A DNA stretch of 64,000 nt, from NCBI RefSeq assembly GCF_014651935.1, contig NZ_BMXV01000005.1, forward strand, positions 62,001 to 126,000. The letters run 5' to 3'. The stretch's first letter is position 1. Each line of letters begins with the position of its first letter. Under the pieces are notes generated by a model that ran no database searches, had not been told where the DNA came from, and worked only from the letters and a program-made list of their open reading frames with translations. Positions 43,001 to 51,562 of the stretch are shown here, piece after piece. Origin of the DNA: Marinobacter zhanjiangensis. Its GTDB lineage: Bacteria; Pseudomonadota; Gammaproteobacteria; Pseudomonadales; Oleiphilaceae. Position numbers and translations under genes: made by a program.

Positions 43001-43893
43001 GATCCATGCGTCCCACAACACGGTCGGTTCCCATGCCCTGCCATGGACCCGAGCCGGCAGAGCAGGCCGCCGCAGAGGCCGCGGGGCAGCTGGCGGACTA
43101 TGTTCACCGCCATCCCCGGCTGCTGGTGCTGACCGGGGCGGGGGTCAGTACGGATTCGGGCATTCCCGACTATCGCGACGCCCGGGGTGCCTGGAAGCGC
43201 CGTCAGCCCGTACAGCACAGTGCCTTTCTGTCAGACCCGGCGCTTCGCCAGCGTTACTGGGGGCGAAGTCTGCTGGGCTGGCCGGTGATTCGCAACGCCA
43301 CCCCGAACCTGGCTCACCAACATCTGGCGGAACTGGAACGCCTTGGCTACACCAACCTGCTGGTCACCCAGAATGTTGACCGGCTGCATCAGAAGGCCGG
43401 CAGCCGGGCGGTGATCGATCTGCACGGTCGTGCGGACCAAGTGCTGTGTATGGACTGCGCTTATCGCTGTGACCGGGATCAGGTCCATGAGTGGTGTGCC
43501 GAGCTGAATCCCGGGTTTCTTCATCTCACTGCTGGCGTTGCTCCCGACGGGGATGCGGATCTGGAGGCGGATTTCAGCCGCTTTCGCGTTGCCGACTGCC
43601 CCCACTGCGGCGGCATCCTGAAACCGGATGTGGTGTTTTTCGGAGACTTTGTGCCCGGAGAGCGCGTCAACCATGGGCTGGACCATCTTCGTCAGGCGGA
43701 CGGCTTGCTGGTGGTGGGGTCATCGCTGATGGTGTATTCCGGGTTGCGTTTCTGCCGCTATGCCAGGGAGTGGGGCAAACCCATGGCAGCGCTCAATCTC
43801 GGCCGCACCCGTGCCGATGACATGCTGGATCTGCGCCTGAATGCCGGCATCACCCAGACCCTCTCCCACTGTCTGGATTTGCTGACACCCTGA
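42997..43893 (+). CDS. SIR2 family NAD-dependent protein deacetylase
   Basis: A 298-residue sirtuin. LLVLTGAGVSTDSGIPDYRD is the NAD-binding signature, LVTQNVDRLHQKAGSRAVIDLHG the catalytic TQN-D and histidine motif, CMDCAYRC and CPHCGGILKPDVVFFGD the zinc ribbon and following strand. It belongs to the sirtuin-4-like (class II) type. It would remove acyl groups from lysine using NAD in the cytosol; lipoamidase or other deacylase activity is possible. The ATG at 42997 overlaps the stop of the LysR gene, with GGAG upstream. Full length. Confidence 0.94.
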   Translation: MRSMRPTTRSVPMPCHGPEPAEQAAAEAAGQLADYVHRHPRLLVLTGAGVSTDSGIPDYRDARGAWKRRQPVQHSAFLSDPALRQRYWGRSLLGWPVIRNATPNLAHQHLAELERLGYTNLLVTQNVDRLHQKAGSRAVIDLHGRADQVLCMDCAYRCDRDQVHEWCAELNPGFLHLTAGVAPDGDADLEADFSRFRVADCPHCGGILKPDVVFFGDFVPGERVNHGLDHLRQADGLLVVGSSLMVYSGLRFCRYAREWGKPMAALNLGRTRADDMLDLRLNAGITQTLSHCLDLLTP

Positions 43894-43910
43894 CGGTCAG
43901 CCACAAAAAA

Positions 43911-43933
43911 GGCCCGGCAGAAACTGCCGGGCC
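43911..43933 (-). terminator. Terminator downstream of GMC operon 2
   Basis: GGCCCGGCAG, AAA, CTGCCGGGCC with six Ts on the minus strand. A second small hairpin (ACACTCTGC/GCAGAGTGT) lies at 43941-43960. They lie between the converging sirtuin and GMC genes and may serve both. Confidence 0.85.
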
Positions 43934-44020
43934 AAACGACACTCTGCAAGCAGAGTGTTACCCCCAACGTTCGCCGGAGTCCTTTCCGGCTCTGGCCACC
44001 TTCCCCTGGCGGCGCAGGTT

Positions 44021-45799
44021 TCAGAGACCCCGGTTGATCACGGCCTGGGTGACCACGTCATCAATGGAGCAGATCGGGCTTTCACTGCCGACCCAGGCAT
44101 CGCCGTCAAAGTACTGCTGGAAGATCTTCTCGGCAGTACGGGTGGCCAGCGCCTGGGTGCTCAGGGTCGGGTTGGGCCCGCCGAGAGAGTTCGGCAGGGC
44201 CGAGTTGTCCGCAATGAACAGGCCTTCCACGGCCCGTGCTTCACAGTTCTGGTCCAGCACCGAGTTGCGGTGATGGTCACCCATGCGCATTGAGGAGTGC
44301 AGGTGCAATAGTACCGGCGTCCAGTCGGTGCGAATGATTTTCTTCGCGCCGGCGGCCCGCAGGATCTCCGCAGACTTGTTGGCCAGGTAGTCCCGGTTGC
44401 GCTGGGTGCGACGTGAACGGCGACGCTTGTCGATGCTGACCCGGGCCACAGGGCCATGGTCATCCTCGAACACGCGGGAGACATCCACCCTGTTCTGGCG
44501 TTCCACGTCATCGTCGGTCAGTACCAGGATGCTCATCTGACGGTTGATGTCTGACATCATGTCCTTGAGCTCGGTACCAAAGACACGGCCGGCCTCGCCG
44601 TCCCAGGCGCCCCGGGAGCCCAAACCATTGGTATAGGCACCGCGGATGCCGCTGTCGCTGAGAGCCAGGTTGTTGGCGGCTGCGCCCGGCGTGTTGGCGG
44701 TGTTCTGGATGGCGCCATAACCCGGGAAGTCGGCACGGGACGAACAGGAGGTACCCTTGGCACCGCCCACGTCGTGGTCGAAGATGCCGGTGACCCAGTC
44801 CAGAGCATGATCGGTCAGGCCACGGCCTACCCAGCCGTTGGGATCGGGCAGGTCGCTGTTCATCCACAGGCGCGGGTTCTCGATACAGCCGCCGGCCATG
44901 ACCACAACTTTCGCGTCCTCGCTGTGCACTTCACCGGTATTGACGTCGCGCCATTCCACACCGGTTGCCTTCTGCATGCGACGACCCCAGCGACGGTCGG
45001 ACAGAATGCGGGTGACATAGGCATCGCTGACCAGGGTGACGGCCTTGCCGCCGGACTTCCACAGGTCCGCCGTCAGCGCCATCGGCGTGTAGCTGTTATC
45101 GGTAGAACGACGGGCCTTCAGGTTGCGCGGCGCGCCCTTGGGCAACATGCAGCCCTGGAAGCAGTGGCCACACAGGGTGCAGCCCGTGGCATTGGGGTAG
45201 TTCAGCTGTGATGGATCGCTGGTCTGGCCGGCGGTGCCTCCGGGTTGCAGTATGGCGTTTTCCTGGGGGCGGAAACCGGCATGGGTAACGTCCTTGCCAG
45301 TGATCGGTGTGAGGCCTGCTGCCGCGGCACCATCGAAAAAGGCTTTTTCCTTGGTACCCATGGCCGCAGTCTGTACCGGCAGGGTCGCCTCGGTCCACTC
45401 GTAGTAACCACGCATTTCGTCGTAGCTGAACGGGAACTTGTGGCGATGGTCGTACATTCGGCGGTCACGACCACTATAGCCGGCGAACACGCCTGGCATG
45501 GCGCGGGGGCTGTTGCCATAGTAGTGCAGGGTGGTGCCACCGACACCGGCCACCTGGGAAAAGGAGCCCGGGGTGGTCTGCTCACGGAACCACGCCGGTT
45601 TGGCCGGGTCCGAGGGCCCGAAGCGCAGCTTGCCGGAAAGCGAGCTGTTCATGTGGTTTTCCAGGGCGGACCACTCCTGCTCCGGGTTGGCATGGCGTGC
45701 GCCCGCCTCAAGCATCAATACATCCAGGCCGCGTTCGGCCAGTTCCTTGGCGACTACGGGGCCACCGCCACCGGCGCCAATAATAATCACATCACGCAT
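44021..45799 (-). CDS. GMC flavin oxidoreductase with four-cysteine motif (operon 2)
   Basis: A 592-residue paralogue of the protein at 36873-38651, the same length and largely identical in the FAD start (MRDVIIIGAGGGGPVVAKEL), the GCTLCGHCFQGCMLPKGAPR cysteine segment and the end SALPNSLGGPNPTLSTQALA. Differences cluster in the region around residues 265-280 (RRWGRRMQKATG against RPRFSLGRVARG) and in surface loops. It starts on the last base of the upstream gene's stop codon. Export is expected through the Tat-signal partner. Substrate unknown; likely an alcohol, aldose or sugar acid by family. Confidence 0.9.
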   Translation of the reverse strand: MRDVIIIGAGGGGPVVAKELAERGLDVLMLEAGARHANPEQEWSALENHMNSSLSGKLRFGPSDPAKPAWFREQTTPGSFSQVAGVGGTTLHYYGNSPRAMPGVFAGYSGRDRRMYDHRHKFPFSYDEMRGYYEWTEATLPVQTAAMGTKEKAFFDGAAAAGLTPITGKDVTHAGFRPQENAILQPGGTAGQTSDPSQLNYPNATGCTLCGHCFQGCMLPKGAPRNLKARRSTDNSYTPMALTADLWKSGGKAVTLVSDAYVTRILSDRRWGRRMQKATGVEWRDVNTGEVHSEDAKVVVMAGGCIENPRLWMNSDLPDPNGWVGRGLTDHALDWVTGIFDHDVGGAKGTSCSSRADFPGYGAIQNTANTPGAAANNLALSDSGIRGAYTNGLGSRGAWDGEAGRVFGTELKDMMSDINRQMSILVLTDDDVERQNRVDVSRVFEDDHGPVARVSIDKRRRSRRTQRNRDYLANKSAEILRAAGAKKIIRTDWTPVLLHLHSSMRMGDHHRNSVLDQNCEARAVEGLFIADNSALPNSLGGPNPTLSTQALATRTAEKIFQQYFDGDAWVGSESPICSIDDVVTQAVINRGL

Positions 45800-46740
45800 C
45801 AGACACTCCTCCGACCCTGGAAATAACCGATAAAGTCGTCGCTACCGATACCGCTTGGCGGTGCATCGGGCGCATATTGGCTCAGAACCCAACCCAGCGG
45901 ACGCTGGGCCACTTCACGGGTGGCCGGGTTGAACACGGCAAACTCACAGTAACTGCCAAAGCCACTGACGCGCAGCATGAACGATATCATCAGGTTGAGT
46001 ACGCCAGGGGCGGCTTCCCGGTAATGCCAGTCGGGGATGGCCCAGGTGATGGCTCGCCTCAGCCAGGAGTGCTGGTTTTCCAGTTCCTCGAATACCCGGG
46101 CTTTCTGATCCCAGGACAGGTTGGCAAAGGGTGACGGGAATGGGCCGTCGATGGAGCCGGCAACACGGGTTGCGGCCAGGTTCAGCAGCAGTGCCACCAG
46201 CACCGAGTTGGAGACTTCGCCTTCCAGGTACTCGGTGAAGGTGCGGTCGAGGTTTTCCAGAATCCACTCACCGTTCTCGCCCACGTCTTCAGACGCCATC
46301 TCGGGGATGTCCATGGGAGACAGGCGCAGGTAGGTGGCGATGGAGGCCAGCATCTGGTTCATGAATGCCGTCGGCATGGGCACCAGCAGATCGGTGCCAC
46401 CGGACAGGTAAAGATCCGCCCGGGTGGTGATACCACCGGGATAGGGCGTGCTGACACCCTGGTACTCGGAGTAGGGATCGTCGCCGGGAACGCCAAAGGC
46501 AATCATGGCAAAGAAGGTATCGTCCCTCAGTGCATCAAGCGCCGTGCGCAGTTGTTCGACGGTCCAGTCAACGGGTTCAACGTTTTCCTCCGGGTGACCC
46601 CAGCCCCAATGGCCACGGCGCCACCCTGCGAACGCCATGCCGGGGTTCACTGCGGCTGCCGCACCAAGCAGGCCGGAGCCTATCAGCAACTGCCGCCTTC
46701 CGGAATTGATGGGTACATTGGACGGTTTGTCTTCTGACAC
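45799..46740 (-). CDS. Tat-exported partner protein of GMC dehydrogenase (operon 2)
   Basis: A 313-residue paralogue of the 38644-39579 protein. GTG start at 46740 with GGGAGG 5 bp upstream; a longer frame from 46773 lacks that site. SGRRQLLIGSGLLGAAAAV is the twin-arginine signal, then a His/Trp/Gly-rich stretch (GWRRGHWGWGHPEE) that copy 1 lacks and that could bind metal. The body (LRDDTFFAMIAFGVPGDDP, LSWDQKARVFEELENQ) aligns with copy 1 throughout. It overlaps the GMC start by one base. Confidence 0.8.
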   Translation of the reverse strand: MSEDKPSNVPINSGRRQLLIGSGLLGAAAAVNPGMAFAGWRRGHWGWGHPEENVEPVDWTVEQLRTALDALRDDTFFAMIAFGVPGDDPYSEYQGVSTPYPGGITTRADLYLSGGTDLLVPMPTAFMNQMLASIATYLRLSPMDIPEMASEDVGENGEWILENLDRTFTEYLEGEVSNSVLVALLLNLAATRVAGSIDGPFPSPFANLSWDQKARVFEELENQHSWLRRAITWAIPDWHYREAAPGVLNLMISFMLRVSGFGSYCEFAVFNPATREVAQRPLGWVLSQYAPDAPPSGIGSDDFIGYFQGRRSV

Positions 46741-47128
46741 AGGCACCTCCCTCTCATCACTTCTCGGGCCCACTGGAGATGGCTGTGCCGGCCACCGGGC
46801 CCTGTTTTTATTGGAGAAACTCCAGTTTCTCTCATATCGGGTTACCGGTGCTTAACCGGAACCTGTACAGCAAGGCTAACGGTTAATTAAGACAAAACCA
46901 GTAAATGTCTCGAAAAATATGACATGTCTTACATCAAATATTTCTTGTTGAGACACGGTCATCGTTTTTTGGCCTGAGAGGGTCGGTGACGTCATGGTCG
47001 TGTCGCTCCTGACGTCATAGAAGGCTTTTTCCGGGCTCATTGAGCAGACCAATTAAAAAAATGGATGTTTTGGGTCTATCTTGAAAATAGACGGATAAAC
47101 TCTACGGTATGTCAGGAGGGACAAGTTC
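46741..47128. promoter_or_regulatory. Intergenic region with several palindromes between Tat/GMC operon 2 and cfa
   Basis: No gene is seen in these 388 bp. A perfect palindrome GAGAAACTCCAGTTTCTC lies at 46814-46831, next to operon 2. Two TGACGTCAT sites at 46987-46995 and 47010-47018 are 23 bp apart. An inverted repeat GTCTAT-N7-ATAGAC at 47074-47092 lies 37 bp before the cfa start. The region is A/T-rich in the middle. It probably holds divergent promoters with separate regulators. Confidence 0.55.
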
Positions 47129-48283
47129 ATGGAGCTGTTAAAACAAACTGGCAAGGCGAGGGTTGCAGGTCGGTCACCCCTTCAGGACTATCTGCGGGAG
47201 CTTCTGGCAAAAGCCGATATTGACCTGGGCGGAGACCGGCCCTGGGATATGCAGCTTAATGCTCCCGACGTTCCCGAACGTATCTTTGCGGGCGGCAACC
47301 TGGGACTGGGCGAGAGTTATATGGACGGTGCCTGGGAGGCGCAGGCGCTCGACGAATTCATTTACCGGCTACTGCGCGCCCGTCTGGCCCAGCAGGTAAG
47401 ACCGAGGCGGTTGCTGCTGCATTACCTGAAGGCTCGCCTGTTCAACCGGCAGACCGTCTCGCGGGCAAAGGAAGTGGGTGAGCGGCACTATGATCTCGGT
47501 AACGAGTTCTACGGGGCCATGCTGGACGCCCGCATGACCTACACCTGTGGCTACTGGAAGGACGCCACGACGCTGGACGAGGCCCAGGAAGCCAAACTCG
47601 ACCTGATCTGCCGCAAATTGCAGCTGGAACCCGGCATGCGGGTGCTGGATATCGGCTGTGGCTGGGGAAGTTTCATGGCCTATGCCGCCGAGCATTACGG
47701 GGTGGAGTGTGTCGGTATCACCATCTCCCGTGAGCAGACCGAGCACGCCCGCCGGCAGTATCCGGAGCTGCCTCTCGAGTTTCGGCTGCAGGACTACCGG
47801 GACGTGGATGAGACCTTCGACCGCATCGTCAGCATCGGCATGTTCGAGCACGTTGGTCAGAAGAACTACCGGACCTATATGGAGGTGGCCGAGCGCTGTC
47901 TGAAAGATGGCGGCCTGTTCCTGCTGCACACCATCGGCAAGAACCAGCGCTCCCATGGCAATGACCCCTGGATAGACAAATACATCTTCCCCAACGGCGA
48001 GCTTCCCTCCATTGGCCAGATCGGCGATGCGGTGGACAACCTGTTCGTGGTGGAGGACCTGCACAACTTTGGCCCGGACTATGACAAGACGCTGATGGCC
48101 TGGTACCGCAATTTCGAGGAGGCCTGGCCCCGGTTCGCCGACGAGCTTGGCGAGCGTTTTTTCAGGATGTGGCGTTATTACCTGCTGTCCTGCGCCGGCG
48201 CCTTCCGGTCCCGGGACCTCCAGTTGTGGCAATGGGTTCTGTCCAAGGGTGGCACCGGCGGTGTCTACCCCCGGGTGGTCTGA
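47129..48283 (+). CDS. cfa: Cyclopropane-fatty-acyl-phospholipid synthase
   Basis: A 384-residue CFA synthase. NLGLGESYMDGAWE is the N-terminal lipid-binding motif, YDLGNEFYGAMLDARMTYTCGYW the substrate channel, MRVLDIGCGWGSFMAYAAEHYG the SAM-binding loop, and GMFEHVGQKNYRTY the carbonate-binding region. It adds a methylene from S-adenosylmethionine across double bonds of membrane lipids, typically on entry to stationary phase. Length is normal. The upstream region has several palindromes. AGGAGG precedes the ATG. Confidence 0.96.
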   Translation: MELLKQTGKARVAGRSPLQDYLRELLAKADIDLGGDRPWDMQLNAPDVPERIFAGGNLGLGESYMDGAWEAQALDEFIYRLLRARLAQQVRPRRLLLHYLKARLFNRQTVSRAKEVGERHYDLGNEFYGAMLDARMTYTCGYWKDATTLDEAQEAKLDLICRKLQLEPGMRVLDIGCGWGSFMAYAAEHYGVECVGITISREQTEHARRQYPELPLEFRLQDYRDVDETFDRIVSIGMFEHVGQKNYRTYMEVAERCLKDGGLFLLHTIGKNQRSHGNDPWIDKYIFPNGELPSIGQIGDAVDNLFVVEDLHNFGPDYDKTLMAWYRNFEEAWPRFADELGERFFRMWRYYLLSCAGAFRSRDLQLWQWVLSKGGTGGVYPRVV

Positions 48284-48467
48284 CAGGACTCTGCTCAGCA
48301 GGCTGCACCTGCCGGTCGGAACATCGCCCCCCGGCAGGCGACGGTCAGCATCCCGCACCTGGTCTGGATCTGATGGCTGGCCTGTGCGAGGCTGTCGCCT
48401 CCACGCCCACAGGCCAGTCGGGGTTCTTCGGACCCTGGCCCGTTGTCCATCAGAAGAGTGAGAAGTC

Positions 48468-49580
48468 ATGCTTGCCAGTCAGGTCGAATCCCGGGAATTT
48501 CTGTTCCAGTTATTTGACGTCCTCGATACCGGTGCTCTGGCCGCCCGCGAACGCTATCAGGCCCATTCGGACAGCTCCCTCCGGGCCGTGGTGGAAACCT
48601 TTGGCCGGCTCTCGGCAGGTCGCAGCGGTGCCGGTGACGAGCGGGCGGAAGCGTTGGCGGGCGACTCCGTTGGCGTGGTGCCGGAAGTCATCCTGACGCT
48701 GGGTAATGCCCTCTACGAAACCGCCGGCCAGCAATCGCGCCTGTTCCGTACCCGTTCGGAAGACCTGATAGCCGCGCCCATGGCCGCATCTGTCAGTGCG
48801 TGGCAGGACTACCGGACATTGCTGACAACCCTCGACATGGCGGATCTGGACGCACCGGAATCGGCGGATCTGCGAGGTCGGTTGCTGGTGGCGAAAAGTC
48901 GCAGCGAGGCTGCCCTGGCCATGGGATTGTATGGCGCCTCCCTGGCTGAGGACGTGCAAAGCCACCCCGAGGCGGACCAGCGAGCGAACAGCGAACGCCT
49001 GCTGGCATTCCTCGAACCGTTGCTTGCCTGGTGGCCACGGCACGCCGCGTGGCTGACCTCAGTGAGCCTGGGAAGGGCGCGCGATGCCAGCCAGATCCCT
49101 GATCCTGATGAATCCGGCCGCCTTGCGCGGGAATTCCTGGGTCAGCGGGTGTGGCAGCATCAGAGTCATGGCCTGCAGTTGTTCCTGCAGTCCCTGCAGA
49201 AGGATCTGGAGGCCGCCACCACCCAGGACACCCAACAGTGGGCTCTGTCTTTGAGTGAAACCCTGCAACGGGCGGTGAAGGTCACCCAGGGCCTGGGGCA
49301 GGGCCTGCAGGGCGGGGCCGGAGACCGGGTGCTGGCCAACGCCAGCCGTTACCTGCATCTGTTCGGCGAGATGCTGGCGGGCTGGATGTGGCTGCAACAG
49401 GCCAATGCCGCGGCGCGCCTGCTGGCGGAAGCCGGGCCTGGCGAGGAAAGCTTCTGCCTGGGCAAGCTGCAGGCGGCCCGCTACTTCTTCCACTGGACCC
49501 TGCCGGAAGTGGCGCAGGACCTGGTGCTGCTGCAGAATCAGGACACCACCTGTCTGGACATGCGGGCAGGCTGGTTCTGA
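48468..49580 (+). CDS. Freestanding acyl-CoA dehydrogenase C-terminal domain-like protein
   Basis: A 370-residue all-helical protein with a good ribosome binding site (GAGAAG) at ATG 48468. Its last 120 residues, with ASRYLHLFGEMLAGWMWLQQ and LGKLQAARYFFHWTLPEVAQ, resemble the extra C-terminal helical domain of large acyl-CoA dehydrogenases, including the KLxxARFF-x-LP ending; the central MGLYGASLAEDVQSHPEAD stretch recalls the dehydrogenase last helices. The flavin-binding start of such enzymes (CMTEP, WITNG) is absent. It may be a regulatory or pseudoenzyme subunit. It is not next to a dehydrogenase gene. I do not know a function. Confidence 0.6.
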   Translation: MLASQVESREFLFQLFDVLDTGALAARERYQAHSDSSLRAVVETFGRLSAGRSGAGDERAEALAGDSVGVVPEVILTLGNALYETAGQQSRLFRTRSEDLIAAPMAASVSAWQDYRTLLTTLDMADLDAPESADLRGRLLVAKSRSEAALAMGLYGASLAEDVQSHPEADQRANSERLLAFLEPLLAWWPRHAAWLTSVSLGRARDASQIPDPDESGRLAREFLGQRVWQHQSHGLQLFLQSLQKDLEAATTQDTQQWALSLSETLQRAVKVTQGLGQGLQGGAGDRVLANASRYLHLFGEMLAGWMWLQQANAAARLLAEAGPGEESFCLGKLQAARYFFHWTLPEVAQDLVLLQNQDTTCLDMRAGWF

Positions 49581-49602
49581 TTCCCCCGGGCCGGCCTGTG
49601 GT

Positions 49603-50400
49603 TCAGGCAAACACGCCGATCAGAATAATGCCCAGAATGATCCGGTAGGCTACGAAGGGCATCATGCCGATACGCTTGATGAAGGCCAGGAAGAAGTGGA
49701 TGCACAGGTAGGCGGACACCGCCGACAGCAGGGTGCCCGCCGCCATGGCGCCCCACTGGATGGGGGCCGACGTTTCCACCAGGTCCTTGATCAGCAGGGC
49801 GCAGGCCAAAACGATCACCGGAATCGACAACAGGAACGAGAAGCGCGACGAAGCTTCCCGGTTCATGCCCATGAACAGGGCGGCGGTGATGGTGATGCCG
49901 GAGCGGGACGTGCCCGGGAAAAGTGCCACCGCCTGGGCGCAGCCGATTACCACCACGTCCTTCCAGGTCATCTGGTATTCCGAGCGACTGCCACGATGAC
50001 GCAGGTCGGCCCAGGCCAGCGCCACCCCGAACACGATCAGCCCGGCAGACAGGTACAGCGGTGACCTCAGTACGGTTTCAATGGTGTCCTTGAACGCCAG
50101 GCCGGCCAGCCCCACCGGTATGGTGCCCAGCAATACCGCCCAGGCCAGCCTGGCGTCAGCGTCCGGCTTGCGGGTGTGCAAGGAGCGGAACCAGCTGCCG
50201 GTCATGTCGGTCAGCTCTCTGCGGAAGTACAGCACCACCGCCAGCAGGCTGCCCAGGTGGAGCGCAACGTCGAAGGCCAGGCCCTGGTCCTGCCAGTCAG
50301 TCAGTACCGGCACCAGAATCAGATGGGCAGAGGACGACACCGGAAGGAATTCGGTAATTCCCTGTACCAGGGCGAGGATCGCAACCTGAAGCCAGTCCAT
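49603..50400 (-). CDS. uppP: Undecaprenyl-diphosphate phosphatase
   Basis: A 265-residue membrane phosphatase of the UppP/BacA family. ALVQGITEFLPVSSSAHLIL is the first signature with the catalytic glutamate and serine, and ALFPGTSRSGITITAALFMG the second with the PGxSRSG motif. It dephosphorylates undecaprenyl pyrophosphate outside the inner membrane to recycle the cell-wall carrier; high dosage gives bacitracin resistance. Full length with eight helices. AGGATG precedes the ATG. Confidence 0.96.
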   Translation of the reverse strand: MDWLQVAILALVQGITEFLPVSSSAHLILVPVLTDWQDQGLAFDVALHLGSLLAVVLYFRRELTDMTGSWFRSLHTRKPDADARLAWAVLLGTIPVGLAGLAFKDTIETVLRSPLYLSAGLIVFGVALAWADLRHRGSRSEYQMTWKDVVVIGCAQAVALFPGTSRSGITITAALFMGMNREASSRFSFLLSIPVIVLACALLIKDLVETSAPIQWGAMAAGTLLSAVSAYLCIHFFLAFIKRIGMMPFVAYRIILGIILIGVFA

Positions 50401-50650
50401 GGATCATCCTGTTAAGTGGTGAGGTGGAGGGGAGTGGTAACCTGTTGAATCGGGGCTATTCTAAACAAAACGCCGGGCAGGGAACAGACAACAGGCGCAA
50501 ACGGCTGACAGGTGCCCGTCCCGGCGCCCACGGTTTCTGGAAAATACCGTCAAAGTGATCCAGACTTGCATCACTACCAACAAGAATTATCCAGCATGGC
50601 GTTTTTCCAGGAATTCGCCGTTTTCGGTTTCGCTCACCACAGGCAAGAGT

Positions 50651-50893
50651 ATGGCGAACGCAAGGCCCTTACTGGAAACTTCCCTCAGGACGAAACTGAC
50701 CCATTACATCCTCCAGCAGCAGATTGTTGAACTGGTCTACCGGGATGCAGCAGGCCAGATTCAGGTCGTACATTCACGTATCCGGGATCTGTTCACCCGT
50801 CCGGGGGGCGACTTTATCGCCCTGGACAAGGGCGTACTGCTGGCCGTGGATCACATCCTGATTGTCGATGGTTATAACCTCAACGGTTATTGA
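50651..50893 (+). CDS. Small hypothetical protein with a beta-barrel-like pattern
   Basis: An 80-residue frame from ATG 50651, which has CAAGAG close upstream; a longer frame from 50555 looks non-coding at its start. The sequence alternates strands: QQIVELVYRDAAGQIQVV, RIRDLFTRPGGDFIALDKG, LLAVDHILIVDGYNL. The pattern (xVELxYRDxxG, then a loop, then LxxVDGY) suggests a small SH3/Sm-like barrel of the kind seen in Rho-binding antiterminator-type proteins, but the match is weak. No neighbours support a function. Confidence 0.55.
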   Translation: MANARPLLETSLRTKLTHYILQQQIVELVYRDAAGQIQVVHSRIRDLFTRPGGDFIALDKGVLLAVDHILIVDGYNLNGY

Positions 50894-51048
50894 CATCCGG
50901 TAACCTGGTGGCAATGCAATTTATACAGGTAGTGTCCTAGTATCGGTGGTGGCTACACGGCAAACATGAACCCTGTCTCGATGTTTTCGGGGCTGGCGTA
51001 ATATCACCAACCAAAGCCGTATTTTCACTAACCAAAAGGAATGACCTG

Positions 51049-51330
51049 ATGAAAAAGCTGACGCTGAGTTTCTTCACACTGATGCTGGTTCTGGGGCTGG
51101 CTGCCTGCAGCGACGACAGCGAAGAAGGCGCGGATTTTGGCGAGGCTGCCGAGAATGTTGAGGAAATGGGCGAAGACGCAGCCAGTGCTACCGAGGAGAC
51201 CTTCGAGGACGCAACCGGCACGCAGGAAGGCCCGGTAGAGGGCGCTGCCGAGTCCGCCTCCGATACCGCTGATGAAATGGGTGAGGAAATGGAGGAAGCC
51301 GGCGAGGAAGTGGATGAATCCATGAACTGA
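51049..51330 (+). CDS. Acidic lipoprotein
   Basis: A 93-residue protein with a type II signal peptide ending in LGLAAC, cysteine at residue 20. The mature part is nearly all acidic and small residues (EEGADFGEAAENVEEMGEDA, then repeated E/A/T/D), with no charge-positive residues, so it is an extended, highly negative chain on the membrane. It resembles small acidic lipoproteins of halophilic bacteria. Function unknown. AAAGGAATGACC lies before the ATG. A strong terminator follows at 51381. Confidence 0.82.
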   Translation: MKKLTLSFFTLMLVLGLAACSDDSEEGADFGEAAENVEEMGEDAASATEETFEDATGTQEGPVEGAAESASDTADEMGEEMEEAGEEVDESMN

Positions 51331-51380
51331 GTGACCCGGTAAACCGGTTCGCAGTATCTTCGTTTCGCATTACCTTTGTG

Positions 51381-51423
51381 AGAAAAGGCGGGTTCCGTTG
51401 GGGGCCTGCCTTTTCTTTTTTTG
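51381..51423 (+). terminator. Intrinsic terminator of the acidic lipoprotein gene
   Basis: AGAAAAGGC at 51381-51389 pairs with GCCTTTTCT at 51408-51416, followed by a run of Ts. Confidence 0.9.
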
Positions 51424-51488
51424 GGGCCGTCATGGATCCGGCGCCAGCATCATATAGTCATCTATTGTACGCAAAAGTGACAATATTT

Positions 51489-51506
51489 CGTCACCGTCCT
51501 GTAAAG
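51489..51506 (+). promoter_or_regulatory. Candidate Pho box of phoX
   Basis: TCGTCAC-CGTC-CTGTAAA has the direct-repeat spacing of a PhoB site (CTGTCAT-N4-CTGTCAT) and lies 57 bp upstream of the phosphatase start. The first half-site matches only 5 of 7. Confidence 0.4.
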
Positions 51507-51562
51507 TTTCCCGCCCATCCTGTGGTTTCCACAACCTCTGATCATCAGAAGTGAGAGAGACT

